Assembly: GCA_023393095.1 (NCBI GenBank)
Contig: JAEWMT010000076.1
Coordinates: 1 to 39,744, forward strand
Length of the DNA stretch: 39,744 bases
Direction: 5' to 3'
From: Bacillota bacterium
Lineage (GTDB): Bacteria; Bacillota; Clostridia; Lachnospirales; Lachnospiraceae
Below the pieces are notes generated by a model. The model saw nothing but the letters and a program-made list of their open reading frames with translations, searched no databases and was not told the DNA's origin. Each line of letters begins with the position of its first letter. Positions within the stretch are counted from its first letter, which is position 1. Of the stretch, positions 1 to 7,585 are shown one piece after another. The position numbers were made by a program, and so were the translations under genes.

Positions 1-40
1 CCTGAATACTCTAAGATAGAGTATTTGTGTTTAATCCTAT

Positions 41-280
41 TTATTTTATTATAAAGCGCTTACATAATGTAGGCGCTTTTTTATCAATATTTACACTTTC
101 TGAATTTAATCCGGAAGTACTATCAACAGGAGTGCCTACATTAGTTACATAACCTTTAGAGTCTAGTGTAATTTGAACAGACGCATCAATTTGGCACAAA
201 GTTAAAGATGTAGACCAGTTGCTACGACTACTCTGGTTGCAGCCATATAGCTTGTCCCCTTCGGTCTTTCGACTAATTTT
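41..280 (-). pseudogene. Degraded reading frame without a start codon
   Basis: On the minus strand a frame is open for about 79 codons from just after a TAG at 283-281 to a TAA at 43-41. It has no ATG. The translation contains stretches such as KLYGCNQSSRSNWSTSLTLC and ends in a basic tail, a composition that looks coding. I do not recognise the family. It overlaps the end of the recombinase remnant next door in another frame, as expected of deletion scars. It is most likely a leftover of cargo from the element that once sat beside the tRNA gene; a non-coding open stretch is the alternative. Confidence 0.35.
53..82 (+). terminator. Hairpin with T-tract near window start
   Basis: Arms AAAGCGCTTACAT and ATGTAGGCGCTTT pair with one G-T wobble and are followed on the plus strand by six T. 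It could end a plus-strand transcript entering from before the window. It overlaps the end of the degraded minus-strand frame, so it may instead be fortuitous. Confidence 0.5.
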
Positions 281-437
281 CTATGCCACAATCTATTCTG
301 TACTCACCTATCCCTTGTACTTCCTTCATGAGTTCAGTTTTTGGAGATAGATTTTTAATTTTACACATCTTAATGAATTGATTGAACCCCTCTTCCAAAG
401 TTAAATTCTGATTACTTTTCATGTTAATTTTCTTCAT
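273..437 (-). pseudogene. Truncated tyrosine recombinase (phage integrase) N-terminus
   Basis: A 54-codon ORF starts at an ATG at 437 behind a good AAAGGA site. Residues about 12-34 (LTLEEGFNQFIKMCKIKNLS, then PKT) match the start of the SAM-like core-binding domain of tyrosine recombinases. The similarity breaks off right after LSPKT. The remaining 20 residues do not continue the family and end at a TAG. The core-binding remainder and the catalytic domain (R-H-R-Y) are missing from this window. The fragment lies downstream of tRNA-Gln, where integrases of tRNA-targeting elements usually lie. I infer the remains of an excised or decayed integrative element. The family call rests on a short segment. 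Confidence 0.6.
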
Positions 438-463
438 TTTTATCATCCTTTCAGCATAAAAAC

Positions 464-508
464 AAGGCACTAGACTACCCTGTAACAATGGTAATAATCT
501 AGTGCCTT
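464..508 (-). terminator. Rho-independent terminator before the recombinase remnant
   Basis: Perfect 11-bp arms AAGGCACTAGA (464-474) and TCTAGTGCCTT (498-508), with an additional TACC/GGTA inner pairing, are followed on the minus strand by GTTTTTAT. The arms also resemble the AAGGCACTGGA of the neighbouring tRNA-Gln, which may be coincidence or a duplicated tRNA piece. Confidence 0.55.
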
Positions 509-536
509 CTATGATAAAATTTTAATATCAAAAATG

Positions 537-560
537 AAAAAACCCTTGGAAATCAAGGGT
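537..560 (-). terminator. Terminator of tRNA-Gln
   Basis: On the minus strand ACCCTTG, a short loop and CAAGGGT are followed by six T, starting six bases after the tRNA 3' end. This is a typical intrinsic terminator for a single-tRNA transcript. Confidence 0.85.
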
Positions 561-565
561 CTAAC

Positions 566-636
566 TGGGCTACAAGGATTCGAACCTTGAGATGCTGGAG
601 TCAGAGTCCAGTGCCTTACCGTTTGGCGATAGCCCA
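566..636 (-). tRNA. tRNA-Gln (anticodon CTG)
   Basis: A 71-nt cloverleaf on the minus strand. The acceptor arm is TGGGCTA/TAGCCCA, the anticodon stem CTGGA/TCCAG encloses CTCTGAC with anticodon CTG, and the T-arm is CAAGG-TTCGAAT-CCTTG. The CCA end is not encoded. It reads CAG codons. It has its own promoter (678-706) and terminator (537-560). Its 3' end faces the recombinase remnant, so the gene probably served as an attachment site. Confidence 0.96.
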
Positions 637-677
637 ATATATTCAGTTTGTAGCCTTTTTTGTCAGCCACGAATGAT

Positions 678-706
678 ATTATAACCTATCAGTTTTTATT
701 TTTCAA
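678..706 (-). promoter_or_regulatory. Sigma-A promoter of tRNA-Gln
   Basis: Minus-strand -35 TTGAAA (706-701), 17-bp spacer, and a perfect -10 TATAAT (683-678). Transcription would start near 671, about 35 nt before the mature tRNA 5' end. Confidence 0.8.
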
Positions 707-719
707 GCTTTATTTTATA

Positions 720-930
720 TTTTTTTGACTTTTTCACATCCTTTTTTATCCATCTGCTGCCTTACCCCAGACATAGCCATACATGTCGGAGCTTTCGTCC
801 CCTTATACACAATCTTTTTCCATTCGGAAGAAATATCTGATTAATTTTATTACGATAATTCACATCTAATTTTGTTACACTCGCGAACATAAAATAACAT
901 TCCATTATATTATATATAGCTAAAATGCGA
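720..930. other. Gene-free AT-rich stretch
   Basis: Between the tRNA promoter and the 10-bp tandem repeat I see no ORF with a ribosome site, no clear hairpin with a T-tract and no convincing promoter. The whole stretch from 637 to 979 is non-coding. Confidence 0.6.
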
Positions 931-972
931 CAGCCTCATTCAATCTCATTCAATCTCATTCAATCTCATTCA
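931..972. repeat. 10-bp tandem repeat (CAATCTCATT)n
   Basis: Three exact units CAATCTCATT at 941-970 are preceded by a variant unit CAGCCTCATT (931-940) and followed by a partial unit. The array sits directly downstream of the amidohydrolase stop codon and outside any gene. The unit equals one helical turn. No T-tract follows it, so it is not an obvious terminator. Confidence 0.85.
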
Positions 973-979
973 GCCTTTT

Positions 980-1780
980 TTAACCAATACCCAGAAGCTC
1001 TTCTGCATTTCTATGCAGAATACACTCAAGTTCTTCCTGTGTTAGCTCAAGCTTTCTGATATACTCAAGGGCGCTCTTTTGTCCGTCCCAAGGAGAGTCC
1101 GTTGCAAAAAGAATCCGGTCTGCACCGTGATTTTGGACAATTCTTAAGAATTGTTCATCTGCCATCTTCCCAAGGCAATAGCTGGTATCAAGCCATATAT
1201 TCTTACCAACAAGATATTCCTCAACCTCATCCCACTGGCCATAGCCGCCCATATGTGCAAGGATAATCTTCGCATTTTCATTCTCAATCTGACTGAGCAT
1301 CTGAGCTGTTTTTTCTGGCGGGCAGTGAATCGGGTCAGGAAGCCCGATATCAAGACCCGCATGAATGATAACTATTAGGTCGATTTCTGTTGCATATTTA
1401 ATGATTCGAACCATCCTTGGATCATCTATAAAGGTATCCTGATAATCCGGATGAAGCTTAATTCCAAGAAGCCCCATTTTTTTAATAATCTTTAGCTTCT
1501 CTTGGTAATCTTCCGTATCTGGATGAATTCCGCCAAAGGAGATAATACCCTCCTTGCCGGTGATCTTTGCTGCAAATGTATTCACAGTTTCAAACTGGGC
1601 AGGCTTTGTTACAACCGGAAGCACTACGGAAATATCTATCTCATTATCTTTCATTGATTTCTTAAGACCATCTAAGGTACCATCGGCAAATGCTTTTTTA
1701 CCAATTACCTTTTCGAGCTTTCCAATTGTTTCAGCTGCAATCTTATCTGGAAATATATGTGTATGAAAATCTATTATCAT
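980..1780 (-). CDS. Amidohydrolase-family (TIM-barrel) metal-dependent hydrolase
   Basis: A 266-aa protein beginning MIIDFHTHIFP, the metal-binding H-x-H of the amidohydrolase superfamily. Further metal or catalytic candidates appear in order: a His in GIKLHPDY, VIIHAG, ILAHMGG, and a late Asp in ILFATDSPW. This pattern fits the amidohydrolase-2 (decarboxylase-like) group. The substrate cannot be read from sequence. An ATG three codons upstream (1789) directly abuts the AAGGAGG, so the ATG at 1780, 9 nt from the site, is the better start. The gene follows the CDF transporter by 37 bp on the same strand and is probably cotranscribed with it. No terminator is visible after it, only the 10-bp tandem repeat. 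Confidence 0.85.
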   Translation of the reverse strand: MIIDFHTHIFPDKIAAETIGKLEKVIGKKAFADGTLDGLKKSMKDNEIDISVVLPVVTKPAQFETVNTFAAKITGKEGIISFGGIHPDTEDYQEKLKIIKKMGLLGIKLHPDYQDTFIDDPRMVRIIKYATEIDLIVIIHAGLDIGLPDPIHCPPEKTAQMLSQIENENAKIILAHMGGYGQWDEVEEYLVGKNIWLDTSYCLGKMADEQFLRIVQNHGADRILFATDSPWDGQKSALEYIRKLELTQEELECILHRNAEELLGIG

Positions 1781-1817
1781 TATCCTCATCCTCCTTAGTT
1801 TATGACGGTTTTATCTC

Positions 1818-3020
1818 TTATTTATCAGCTATAAAGCTGTTCTCCATTGTTATGATACACTGACATCTCGCATCACGTTTTTTTACTTCCTCCTGAATTC
1901 CAGCAAGAAGCTTCTCCTGTTCCGCTTTTTTATAAGAATAAGGTAATACCAGATCAAAGATCAGGTTAATCCGTTGTTCACCGTTAATAATGCGAAAATC
2001 ATGAACCGTCGCCGCCTTCTCAAGTTCTTCAAGAATACCCAACACCATACTTTTCTTTTCCATTACGGTTGCATCATTTACTTCAATCGGATCCATATGA
2101 ATTACTAGGAAAATATCCATCTTCTCATAGATGTCCCTCTCAATCCGATCAATGGTTTCATGTGTTTCCATGACATCTAAATCGCTAGGTACTTCTGCAT
2201 GTATAGTAGCCATTCGGTGAGTTGGCCCATAATTATGAATAATCAGATCATGTGTTCCGACAATACCCGGATAGCTCATTACCATATCCGAAATTTTCTC
2301 GTATACTTCACGTTCCACAGCCTGTCCAAGTAGCGGCTCAAGTGTATCCTTGGCAATACGAATCCCTGCCAGCATGACAAATACCGATACGATAACACCC
2401 ATATATCCATCGATTTTCCATCCGGTTAAACCTGCTATAACAGCAGAAAGGATCGTTGCCAAAGTGACGAAGACATCTCCCATAGAATCCGCCGAGGTAG
2501 CGAGCATAACGGTTGAATTAATCCTTTTACCAAGCTTACGATTGAACAGCATCATCCACACCTTAACCAGTACTGATACGCACAGGATACCGACTAGGAT
2601 TGGGTTAAATGTGATAGCTTCCGGGTGCAACACCTTCTGAAAAGAAGTTTTAAATAGGCTGAAGCCCACCTGCAAAATCAGAAATGCAACTGCAAGTGCA
2701 GCGATATATTCAAATCGCCCATGCCCAAAGGGATGCTCCTTATCTGCAGGTCTTCCCGCCAGCTTTACACCAATAAAGCTGATAACCGAGGAGGCTGCAT
2801 CGGATAAATTATTGAAGGCATCCGCCATAACAGAGATACTGTTTATGATCATTCCCACTAATAGCTTAACCAGGAAAAGAAATATATTACAGACAATACC
2901 GACAATACTTGATAAAATTCCGTAGGAGGTTCTTACCTTTTGATTCTCGACATTGGCATTATCCTTAATAAAAAACTTTACTAAAATATCCGTCAACTTA
3001 ATACCCCTTTCGTCATTCAA
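1818..3020 (-). CDS. Cation diffusion facilitator (CDF) transporter, probably manganese efflux
   Basis: A 400-aa CDF exporter. About six membrane segments (residues about 33-240) are followed by a cytoplasmic metal-binding domain. Family landmarks are ADAFNNLSD (66-74), HPFGHGRFEY (96-105) and ADSMGD (177-182). Aligning the HxFGHG motif to E. coli YiiP puts N70, D74, D178 and D182 at the transport site. The N-D-D-D set is known from manganese-exporting CDFs such as pneumococcal MntE, whereas zinc exporters use His/Asp sets. Manganese specificity is therefore an inference from four residues. The C-terminal region (about 300-400) is longer than in minimal CDFs. The ATG at 3020 has a poor ribosome site; a TTG at 2996 behind AAAGGGG is a credible alternative start. 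Confidence 0.88.
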   Translation of the reverse strand: MNDERGIKLTDILVKFFIKDNANVENQKVRTSYGILSSIVGIVCNIFLFLVKLLVGMIINSISVMADAFNNLSDAASSVISFIGVKLAGRPADKEHPFGHGRFEYIAALAVAFLILQVGFSLFKTSFQKVLHPEAITFNPILVGILCVSVLVKVWMMLFNRKLGKRINSTVMLATSADSMGDVFVTLATILSAVIAGLTGWKIDGYMGVIVSVFVMLAGIRIAKDTLEPLLGQAVEREVYEKISDMVMSYPGIVGTHDLIIHNYGPTHRMATIHAEVPSDLDVMETHETIDRIERDIYEKMDIFLVIHMDPIEVNDATVMEKKSMVLGILEELEKAATVHDFRIINGEQRINLIFDLVLPYSYKKAEQEKLLAGIQEEVKKRDARCQCIITMENSFIADK

Positions 3021-3154
3021 CTAAATTCTGCCCTTGGAGTTAATATCACTATCTGCATCTTTTATGTATTAAAAAACAGGAATTACCTCATTTTATCATA
3101 ATTGTAATAAATTACAACATAAAACTTTATATATTATGATCCACCAATACACGC

Positions 3155-3182
3155 ATATTCATTAATCTAACTGATTTCTGAC
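3155..3182 (+). repeat. 28-bp dispersed repeat, copy 1
   Basis: A 28-bp sequence beginning ATATTCATTAATCTAACT matches 21021-21048 with one mismatch. Here it lies in the divergent intergenic region between the CDF gene and the YbjQ gene. The flanks of the two copies do not match. Confidence 0.6.
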
Positions 3183-3230
3183 GATTTATGAAAGGCAGCT
3201 TAAAAACTGTTTATAATCATCTTAACTACC

Positions 3231-3260
3231 TTGACATATACTACAACTGCAAGTTATATT
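3231..3260 (+). promoter_or_regulatory. Sigma-A promoter of the YbjQ-like gene
   Basis: TTGACA (3231-3236) is followed after an 18-bp spacer by TATATT (3255-3260); TTATAT with a 17-bp spacer is the alternative -10. It lies about 65 bp upstream of the start codon. Confidence 0.7.
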
Positions 3261-3324
3261 ATGGTTAAACTACAAATAAAGAAACCCGAGTCATATTATT
3301 TCATATTAAACAGGAGGAACTAAA

Positions 3325-3645
3325 ATGATCACTACAACCACACCCACTATGGAAGGGAAACAAATTACAGAATATCTTGGAATTGTATTTGGAGAGGTTA
3401 TCTCCGGAGTTGATTTCGTAAAGGATTTTGCAGCAGGCTTATCTAACTTCTTCGGAGGTCGCTCCGGCACTTATGAAGAGGAGTTAATCAGAGCCCGCGA
3501 ACAGGCATTGAGTGAAATGCAGCAAAGAGCTTATCAGATGGGCGCTGATGCAGTCGTAGGTGTGGATATCGATTACGAAGTTCTTGGTTCCAACAATGGT
3601 ATGCTTATGGTAACTGCATCAGGTACCGCAGTACGCTGTCGTTAA
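3325..3645 (+). CDS. YbjQ/UPF0145 family protein
   Basis: A 106-aa soluble protein of the YbjQ (UPF0145) family, small beta-rich domains that assemble into pentamers and were once called heavy-metal-binding domains. Typical features are the early ITEYLGIVFGEV strand, the GRSGTYEEEL loop, a helix ending in MQQRAYQMGADAVVGV, and the C-terminal MLMVTASGTAVRC. The length is normal for the family. The start is set by AGGAGG seven bases upstream, and a good promoter lies at 3231. The cellular role is unknown. The stop codon overlaps the stop of the convergent CPBP gene by 4 bp, with no terminator between them. Confidence 0.88.
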   Translation: MITTTTPTMEGKQITEYLGIVFGEVISGVDFVKDFAAGLSNFFGGRSGTYEEELIRAREQALSEMQQRAYQMGADAVVGVDIDYEVLGSNNGMLMVTASGTAVRCR

Positions 3646-4583
3646 CTGTATATTGTATTAATGACTATCATCACAATGCATAACAACAAATATAGAATTG
3701 TCCCCGTATTTAACACAAAATCCGATTTATTAATAAACACCATCTTTGATTTCTCTAATTTAATTTTTTTAAAGTCATAAAATAAGCAGATTAAGCCTAC
3801 TACAATTGAAAACAACATCCATTGTAGCAGAAAAATATAAGCAATCGCATTACCTGAGATTGCAAACGGAGAAATGGCGGTTCCTAAAAAATTGATTAAC
3901 ATATGTAATAATATCGAATAACGGATCGTATTCGTCTTTATTGTAACATATGCAAATATACATCCCAGAACAGCTGCATAGAAAAACTGAGACAGATTCA
4001 TATGAAATAAACCAAATGCAATGCCTGTCATCAAAATAGCTGGCAAATCCCCAAAACGCCGTAATTTATCCAACAACAGCTTTCTAAAAATCACTTCTTC
4101 CACGATAGGAGCTATGATTGATGCATACAACAAGGCAACAAGGAAATTACTGTTTTTCATAACCTCCTGAATTGGATTAAGCAGTTCCTTTTGTCCCTTT
4201 AAATTTGCAATGATCATCGTAATAATTCCGCCAAGTATATTGGATATATACATTGCAGCTGTACAAATAAAGAATATTCTAATAAATACCAAGGGAGACA
4301 ACTTAATAACTTCCCCCTTTGGAGTATTCGGAATTCTTCTCATTAGAAGAGCGTAGATTGGTAGTCCAAAACCAATAATCGTAATTGCGGTTACGGCCCA
4401 AACATACCAGTTGGTTTCGGCAACTGCCGGATAGTATCTATCAACAAGAAAGGTAATCAGCAGTTGAGCAGCTAATAAAACTACTGTCATGATAGACAGG
4501 ACAAATCCGGCTCTGCTGATTATTTTTTTCGCCTGACGCTGCTCCATAATAGTAATCTGATCGTTAAATGGTTCCAAGACCAT
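3642..4583 (-). CDS. CPBP family intramembrane glutamic metalloprotease
   Basis: A 313-aa membrane protein with about eight hydrophobic segments. It carries the three CPBP (Rce1/Abi) motifs: EEVIFR (E162, E163, R167), FGLFHMN (H194, N196) and HMLIN (H227, N231). Family members are intramembrane proteases, some involved in bacteriocin self-protection or protein maturation; the substrate here is unknown. The gene follows the D,D-carboxypeptidase by 13 bp and is probably cotranscribed. AGGAGG lies only one base before the ATG at 4583, so the TTG at 4577 (7-nt spacing) may be the true start. No bacteriocin gene is nearby, so a housekeeping envelope role is likelier than immunity. Confidence 0.88.
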   Translation of the reverse strand: MVLEPFNDQITIMEQRQAKKIISRAGFVLSIMTVVLLAAQLLITFLVDRYYPAVAETNWYVWAVTAITIIGFGLPIYALLMRRIPNTPKGEVIKLSPLVFIRIFFICTAAMYISNILGGIITMIIANLKGQKELLNPIQEVMKNSNFLVALLYASIIAPIVEEVIFRKLLLDKLRRFGDLPAILMTGIAFGLFHMNLSQFFYAAVLGCIFAYVTIKTNTIRYSILLHMLINFLGTAISPFAISGNAIAYIFLLQWMLFSIVVGLICLFYDFKKIKLEKSKMVFINKSDFVLNTGTILYLLLCIVMIVINTIYS

Positions 4584-4596
4584 GCCTCCTAAGTAA

Positions 4597-5811
4597 TTAT
4601 TTTAATCCATATTTTAATAAAGCAATTGCATCTTCCCATCTGCCGACTGAGGATGAGTCCAGTATCGCACAGACAACTCTTCTTCCATTGGATTTTGCTG
4701 CAGCTAAAAGGCATCTGCCTGCCATTGTACTGGTCCCTGTTTTTAATCCAATTGCCTTTTCATAATATTCACCACTATAGCGATTGATCAGTTTATTTGT
4801 ATTCTTCCAGGTTACATCCTGTCCGCTATCAAAGGTCACTCTTGCACTGCTCTTTCCTGCTATCTCAACTATTGTATCATTACTTGCGGCTTCTATAGCG
4901 ATCAACCCCATATCATAAGCGGTAGTATACTGTCCCACAGCATCATAGCCATCCGGTGTCTTAAAGCAGGAATTCTTCACTCCGAGCTCCCTGGCCTTCT
5001 CATTCATAAGACGTACAAATTCCACAACAGCTTCTTCCTTAGAAGCCTGTGGGTTATTTAACGATTTTCTTCCCACATAAGTGGCAACTGCATAAGCAGC
5101 ATCATTACCGGAAGGCAGAAGCATTCCTTCTAAAAGGTTGTATAACGATAATACCTCACCTTCCTTTAAATAAGCTCTTGTTGAATCCGACGCAATCATT
5201 TTAATTTCATCACCGATGGTAACCTTCTCATCCACCGAGCATAAGCTCAGTGCAACCAGAGAGGTCAGCAGTTTTAAGGTACTAGCCGGAAATACGGCAT
5301 GAACCGGATCTTTATAATATAAAACCTTCTTTGTATCCGCATCAAATAAGATAGCCGATTCAGCAGATATTCCAATCTTTGGGTTATCAATGTTAAGAAC
5401 TGTCTCTAGTTCGCTGTCTTTTTGCATCTTAGGAATATATGCCTGATAATCCACTTCCCTGCTGTCAGTAATCAATAGTGGCGGATTGGTATTCTCCGTT
5501 TCCTCAAACGATTTATTTGTCGCATCGGATGCAAAACCAGCCGTTGCTTCCTCAATAATAACAGAATCATCTGCCTCTTTTGTCAGTGCTGCATGATAGG
5601 CATAGGTATCAGAATCATCTTTTTTGGCTTTACCACCATTATCAGTATCGGCAGCAATGCCTTTAGAATTATCCTGTTTTGTCAGCTGAACCGGATCCGT
5701 TCCGGTATCTGTTTTACTTTTCTGATGGATTAGGAGTTCCGTAGTCAGAAATACTGTTGCGATCATAATATTTGCAAATAGGATTAACCAAAGTAACTTC
5801 TTCTTTTTCAT
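4597..5811 (-). CDS. D-alanyl-D-alanine carboxypeptidase (peptidase S11)
   Basis: A 404-aa serine carboxypeptidase that trims the terminal D-Ala of peptidoglycan stem peptides outside the membrane. An N-terminal membrane anchor (residues 6-26) is followed by a roughly 120-residue acidic linker. The penicillin-binding fold carries S177-T-L-K180, S234-G-N and K356-T-G. The protein ends soon after the catalytic domain and lacks the C-terminal beta domain of PBP5-type enzymes. The start at 5811 is preferred because GGAG lies 8-9 bases upstream; an in-frame ATG at 5823 is the alternative. A perfect 12-bp palindrome lies in the upstream leader (5856-5892). A CPBP protease gene follows within 13 bp. 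Confidence 0.92.
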   Translation of the reverse strand: MKKKKLLWLILFANIMIATVFLTTELLIHQKSKTDTGTDPVQLTKQDNSKGIAADTDNGGKAKKDDSDTYAYHAALTKEADDSVIIEEATAGFASDATNKSFEETENTNPPLLITDSREVDYQAYIPKMQKDSELETVLNIDNPKIGISAESAILFDADTKKVLYYKDPVHAVFPASTLKLLTSLVALSLCSVDEKVTIGDEIKMIASDSTRAYLKEGEVLSLYNLLEGMLLPSGNDAAYAVATYVGRKSLNNPQASKEEAVVEFVRLMNEKARELGVKNSCFKTPDGYDAVGQYTTAYDMGLIAIEAASNDTIVEIAGKSSARVTFDSGQDVTWKNTNKLINRYSGEYYEKAIGLKTGTSTMAGRCLLAAAKSNGRRVVCAILDSSSVGRWEDAIALLKYGLK

Positions 5812-5855
5812 ACATATCTCCATACTGCTGTTTCTCAGCAAATCAAAACTGTAAT

Positions 5856-5892
5856 ATGGGGACGTTATTTTTATTAATGCTAACGTCCCCAT
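5856..5892 (-). promoter_or_regulatory. Perfect 12-bp hairpin in the carboxypeptidase leader
   Basis: Arms ATGGGGACGTTA (5856-5867) and TAACGTCCCCAT (5881-5892) flank a 13-nt loop. No T-tract follows on either strand, so it is not a standard terminator. It lies between the proposed promoter (5907-5935) and the ribosome site of the carboxypeptidase gene. It could stabilise the mRNA or act as a small REP-like palindrome. Confidence 0.6.
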
Positions 5893-5906
5893 CTATATTT
5901 TACCTT

Positions 5907-5935
5907 ATTTTAATATTAGTATTCATAAAATACAA
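5907..5935 (-). promoter_or_regulatory. Possible promoter of the carboxypeptidase gene
   Basis: Minus-strand TTGTAT (5935-5930), 17-bp spacer, TAAAAT (5912-5907). The match is moderate and the area is very AT-rich, so chance is possible. Confidence 0.4.
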
Positions 5936-5969
5936 TACAAACTTTATTACTAATGAAATGCTTTGTGTA

Positions 5970-6830
5970 TTATTCGTCTAAAGAAATATCAACGCTACCT
6001 ATGCCACCATCAACCTGAATCATATTTTCTGCATTAATATTTGCCTTATGGTTACCTGATATCTTCTTTCCGTTCAGGCGGACTGCCCCAAGACCAGAAT
6101 CAACCTTAAAGCTGTAATTATTAACATTACCGGTTAAATCAAGATCCACGCTTCCTACTCCGCAGCTAATATCCGTATCGCCTATTAAGCTTCCGCTGAT
6201 GTCCAGTTTTCCTACACCGCAATCAAACACAGCATCTGTAAATTTTACATCATCAAGCGTTACATTGCCGACACCACCATCAACACTTACCTTATCGGCT
6301 GTCAGTCCTTCACCGTCAATATTTCCGGCTCCGGCGTTTATTTCCAAACGTTTTGTATGAAGTCCGTCAATTGTTATATTACCAGCTCCGGCATCAAGTG
6401 TTGCCTTCTCTGCAATAAAAGTCTCTGGTACATAGACCGTAATTTGGGATTTCAGATTATAAATACGTCCAATCGTAAACCAAAGGAACTTAATACCGTC
6501 ATTACTCTCTGATATGGTTAATTCTCCGTTGTTATTAACAGAAGCTTTAAAACTTTCCGGTACGTTTGCTGCCTCTACTCTGAATTCATCCCCAACCCGG
6601 ATATTTAACTTACCGGTTGAATGGTTAATATACAAACTTTTTACGTCAGTATAGGTCTGGGAGAAATCAATCGTCTCATTATTTTTCCAGTTACCTGTTC
6701 TAATCGCTGTTCCCGGTAAAATATTAACGATGGCAAATACCGCGCTTGCAATTCCGGATATAATCATTACGGATAGAAAAACTGCAAAAGCAATGGCACT
6801 ATACTTAATCATTCTTTGAAAGGTATTCAT
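5970..6830 (-). CDS. LiaG-like DUF4097 membrane-anchored protein
   Basis: A 286-aa protein with one N-terminal membrane segment (about 10-37) and an extracytoplasmic beta-solenoid typical of DUF4097/putative-adhesin proteins. The repeats each carry a glycine turn: GAGNITIDG, GAGNIDGEG, GVGNVTLDD, GVGKLDISG, GVGSVDLDL, GLGAVRLNG, GIGSVDISL. LiaG of the B. subtilis lia operon has this architecture. The ATG overlaps the upstream LiaF-like stop codon (ATGA), so translation is coupled and the two products probably act together at the membrane. The biochemical role is unknown. Confidence 0.82.
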   Translation of the reverse strand: MNTFQRMIKYSAIAFAVFLSVMIISGIASAVFAIVNILPGTAIRTGNWKNNETIDFSQTYTDVKSLYINHSTGKLNIRVGDEFRVEAANVPESFKASVNNNGELTISESNDGIKFLWFTIGRIYNLKSQITVYVPETFIAEKATLDAGAGNITIDGLHTKRLEINAGAGNIDGEGLTADKVSVDGGVGNVTLDDVKFTDAVFDCGVGKLDISGSLIGDTDISCGVGSVDLDLTGNVNNYSFKVDSGLGAVRLNGKKISGNHKANINAENMIQVDGGIGSVDISLDE

Positions 6831-7537
6831 TTAATATCGATTCCTCCAAACATACAGGTAGAGTTGAGATAAATGGTGAGTGCAGCTGGATCCTTTGATT
6901 GCATTACATGGTTGCTGACACCTCCAAATACCGGTACATTATTGACCTTCACGTTAACACCAGCAGGTACAAAGATGTCGATTCCTCCAAATATCGCCTG
7001 TGCAGAGATTTCAACATTACCCAGTATCTGTGCATCTCTTAAATCCAGTACAACACTGCCAAATACCGCATTTAAGCTTGCTCCGTAGAAGGTATCGGTA
7101 ATACGTACTCTGTTACCGCTAAATATTGCATTATATTCCTGTCTTGCACCACCCGAATAGGTTGTTCCCTGAGAACTGCTGGGATTTGTATTCATGTTCT
7201 GTTCAAAGAATTCCGGTTTCTTATGGAAGGTATTCTGAAAAATAATTCTTAAACCGATATAGATTAAGATTGCCGGTATGACTAGTTTCCAGACATCAAA
7301 GTCAAGCTCTACATAATATGCAGCCAGCAGCAGCACACCAATTATAAAACCTATCGTTGAGCCTACACCAAAACCATGTTGTACCATACTGATGAAGCAT
7401 GGAATTATAATGATTAAGGTCCAACATCCCGGGAAAAATAAATTAAAATTCCAATCAAATAAAACATTTCCGGCAAAACCTAATCCTATTAAAATAAAAA
7501 ATAACCCCCATAGAAAATTTGAAAATTTATTTCTCAT
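6827..7537 (-). CDS. LiaF-like envelope stress protein
   Basis: A 236-aa protein. The N-terminal half has about four hydrophobic segments (residues about 8-105, DUF5668-like). The C-terminal half is the LiaF/YvqF-type beta domain with repeated FGxxxxDL and FGGIDIF motifs and a final MFGGIDIK. In Bacillales, LiaF inhibits the LiaSR two-component system that senses cell-wall antibiotics. No liaS or liaR lies next to it here, so the pathway link is inferred from family only. The ATG at 7537 (GGAGGT, 5-base spacing) is preferred over the ATG four codons upstream. A good promoter lies at 7586-7614. The next gene overlaps by 4 bp. Confidence 0.82.
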   Translation of the reverse strand: MRNKFSNFLWGLFFILIGLGFAGNVLFDWNFNLFFPGCWTLIIIIPCFISMVQHGFGVGSTIGFIIGVLLLAAYYVELDFDVWKLVIPAILIYIGLRIIFQNTFHKKPEFFEQNMNTNPSSSQGTTYSGGARQEYNAIFSGNRVRITDTFYGASLNAVFGSVVLDLRDAQILGNVEISAQAIFGGIDIFVPAGVNVKVNNVPVFGGVSNHVMQSKDPAALTIYLNSTCMFGGIDIK

Positions 7538-7585
7538 TGAAACCTCCATTCTACCTCTTTGCTGCGGCTAATAATTTTCACTTTT

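Noticed and set aside
464..508. Possible duplicated tRNA-Gln fragment serving as an attachment site
   Set aside because: Similarity is limited to about 14 bases of the D/anticodon region, not the 3' end normally used as att core, and both arms are explained by a terminator hairpin.
5856..5892. GGGGACGTTA resembling the 5' end of tmRNA
   Set aside because: No tRNA-like 3' end or tag reading frame follows, and the sequence is fully explained as one arm of a 12-bp palindrome.
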